Positions 63,147 to 64,000 of a DNA stretch of 64,000 nucleotides are shown in pieces. Origin of the DNA: Verrucomicrobiaceae bacterium (lineage in GTDB: Bacteria > Verrucomicrobiota > Verrucomicrobiae > Verrucomicrobiales > Akkermansiaceae). The DNA is taken from the NCBI GenBank assembly GCA_003820635.1, contig RPOS01000015.1, positions 7,730-71,729 of the forward strand. Direction: 5' to 3'. The notes under the pieces are model-generated. The model did not search any database, had not been told where the DNA came from, and saw nothing but the letters and a program-made list of their open reading frames with translations. The position numbers and the translations under genes are program-made. The first letter of the stretch is position 1. Each line of letters starts with the position of its first letter.

Positions 63147-64000
63147 ATGCACACCCGCCGCGAATTCCTCCGCTCCACCGTTCTCGGTGCCTCCGCCGCA
63201 TGGACCGTGCCGATGTTTGTCGAGCGCACCTTCGGCCAGCTTCACAACGCCTCCAAGGATCTCGCCGTCCAGGCGGTCACCGGCAAGGACGACACCATCC
63301 TCGTCGTGCTCCAGCTCGCCGGCGGCAATGACGGCCTCAACACGCTCGTTCCCTATGCCGACGACACCTATCAGAAATCACGCCCGCGCCTTGCCAAGAA
63401 GGAGAAAGACATCATCCGGCTCAGCGACTACGTCGGCCTCAATTCCTCGATGCCCTTTCTAGGTTCCATGTTCAAGGAAGGTGACCTCGGCATTGTCCAG
63501 GGCGTCGGCTATCCGAACCCGAACCGCTCGCACTTCGTCTCCACCTCGATCTGGGAAACCGGCGACACCAACAACCGCTCCGCCACCGGTTGGCTCGGGC
63601 GCTATTTCGACAATGCCTGCCCCGGCGCGGATCCCACGGTGGGCATCAGTTTCAACAAGACCCAGCCCGAGGCCTTCGGCGCGGTGAAAAACCCCGGCGT
63701 CTGCCTCAACTCGCCGGAACTTTACCGCTGGATCCACGGCGGCGGCGAGCAGGCTCAGGCCGAGGAGTTTTTCGCCAAACTCAACCAGCCGGATGCGCAC
63801 GACGAAACACCCGCCGCCGGGGCCTCCATCGACATGCCCGCCGGTGGCAAACACGGCGGCATCACCGGCGAGGGCAATCTCGCCTTCCTCGAACGCGTCG
63901 CCCTCGATGCCCGCGTTTCCTCCAGCACAATCCTCGAACTCGCCGCCAAACACAAAACCACCGTCCGCTATGACGGCACTCCGCTCGCGCGAAACCTCAA
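63147..64000 (+). CDS. DUF1501-family protein, TAT-exported (3' end outside window)
   Basis: The first 284 codons are present. The N-terminus MHTRREFLRSTVLGASAAW is a twin-arginine signal. The segment 'ILVVLQLAGGNDGLNTLVPY' is the DUF1501 signature, followed by 'GDLGIVQGVGYPNPNRSHFV' and 'STSIWETGD', the alkaline-phosphatase-superfamily-like core with the substrate-binding His. It is the partner of the DUF1800 gene. The function is not known. The gene continues past the right edge. Confidence 0.88.
   Translation, partial: MHTRREFLRSTVLGASAAWTVPMFVERTFGQLHNASKDLAVQAVTGKDDTILVVLQLAGGNDGLNTLVPYADDTYQKSRPRLAKKEKDIIRLSDYVGLNSSMPFLGSMFKEGDLGIVQGVGYPNPNRSHFVSTSIWETGDTNNRSATGWLGRYFDNACPGADPTVGISFNKTQPEAFGAVKNPGVCLNSPELYRWIHGGGEQAQAEEFFAKLNQPDAHDETPAAGASIDMPAGGKHGGITGEGNLAFLERVALDARVSSSTILELAAKHKTTVRYDGTPLARNL

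Overview
The window is GC-rich, densely coded bacterial chromosome and most likely comes from the phylum Verrucomicrobiota (order Verrucomicrobiales, something like the Akkermansiaceae or Luteolibacter/Haloferula group). The evidence is the company of genes: a DUF1800 gene followed by a DUF1501 gene, an SHD1-domain secreted protein, a DUF4175-type membrane protein next to a prenyltransferase-repeat protein, a DUF6786-type lipoprotein, a double-length UvrA, and an exosortase with its PrsT and FemAB companions. The assignment is inferred from protein families; there is no rRNA here. About 50 protein genes and one tRNA-Arg(CCU) are seen. No phage, IS element, CRISPR array or origin was recognised.

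Layout. 1-9.6 kb: a DUF4175 operon, an outer-membrane barrel protein, a solitary Hsp70, a truncated SHD1 protein and trpE-trpG. 9.7-12 kb: an ECF sigma factor, a probable anti-sigma factor and a PDZ protein. 12-26.6 kb: overlapping sodA-truA-fabZ-like genes, rmuC, a kinase-like TPR protein with a broken catalytic loop, terC-sufE, a dead GH78 rhamnosidase fragment, a RibD-C reductase, a 53-residue lipoprotein, transporters, a TAT-exported M15 peptidase, a thioredoxin, rdgB, thiL and two head-to-head CPBP proteases. 28-35.6 kb: an active Ser/Thr kinase and the 1899-residue tandem UvrA. 35.6-40.8 kb: pxpA, then a FAH-family gene and a Pqi operon (split PqiA, PqiB, PqiC). 41-51.7 kb: an exosortase locus (prsT facing femAB-xrt) joined to a type II secretion/type IV pilus operon (two GspE, GspF, GspG). 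51.9-64 kb: DUF6786, CoA-disulfide reductase, an MFS-acyltransferase fusion, TauE, YicC, a ClC channel, tRNA-Arg, a small metalloprotease, DUF1800 and DUF1501.

How the genes work together. Several blocks concern the envelope: Pqi lipid transport across the periplasm, the exosortase/PrsT/FemAB set with a pseudopilus-like secretion machine, the outer-membrane barrel, an exported peptidase and lipoproteins. Many neighbours are translationally coupled by 4-base stop/start overlaps, with TTGA used at three junctions beside the usual ATGA and GTGA.

The most striking signal is a system of degenerate short tandem repeats, mostly with a 7-base period (some 9), often combined with small perfect hairpins. 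They occur between genes (before trpG, gspG, the barrel gene and the DUF1501 gene) and also, at seven separate places, inside the open reading frame of uvrA, where they stay in frame and are translated into peptide inserts between conserved UvrA blocks. A second base-level signal is the recurrence of CTAACA/TGTTAG in several codon frames, which contains most of the rare TTA and CTA leucine codons that I noticed.
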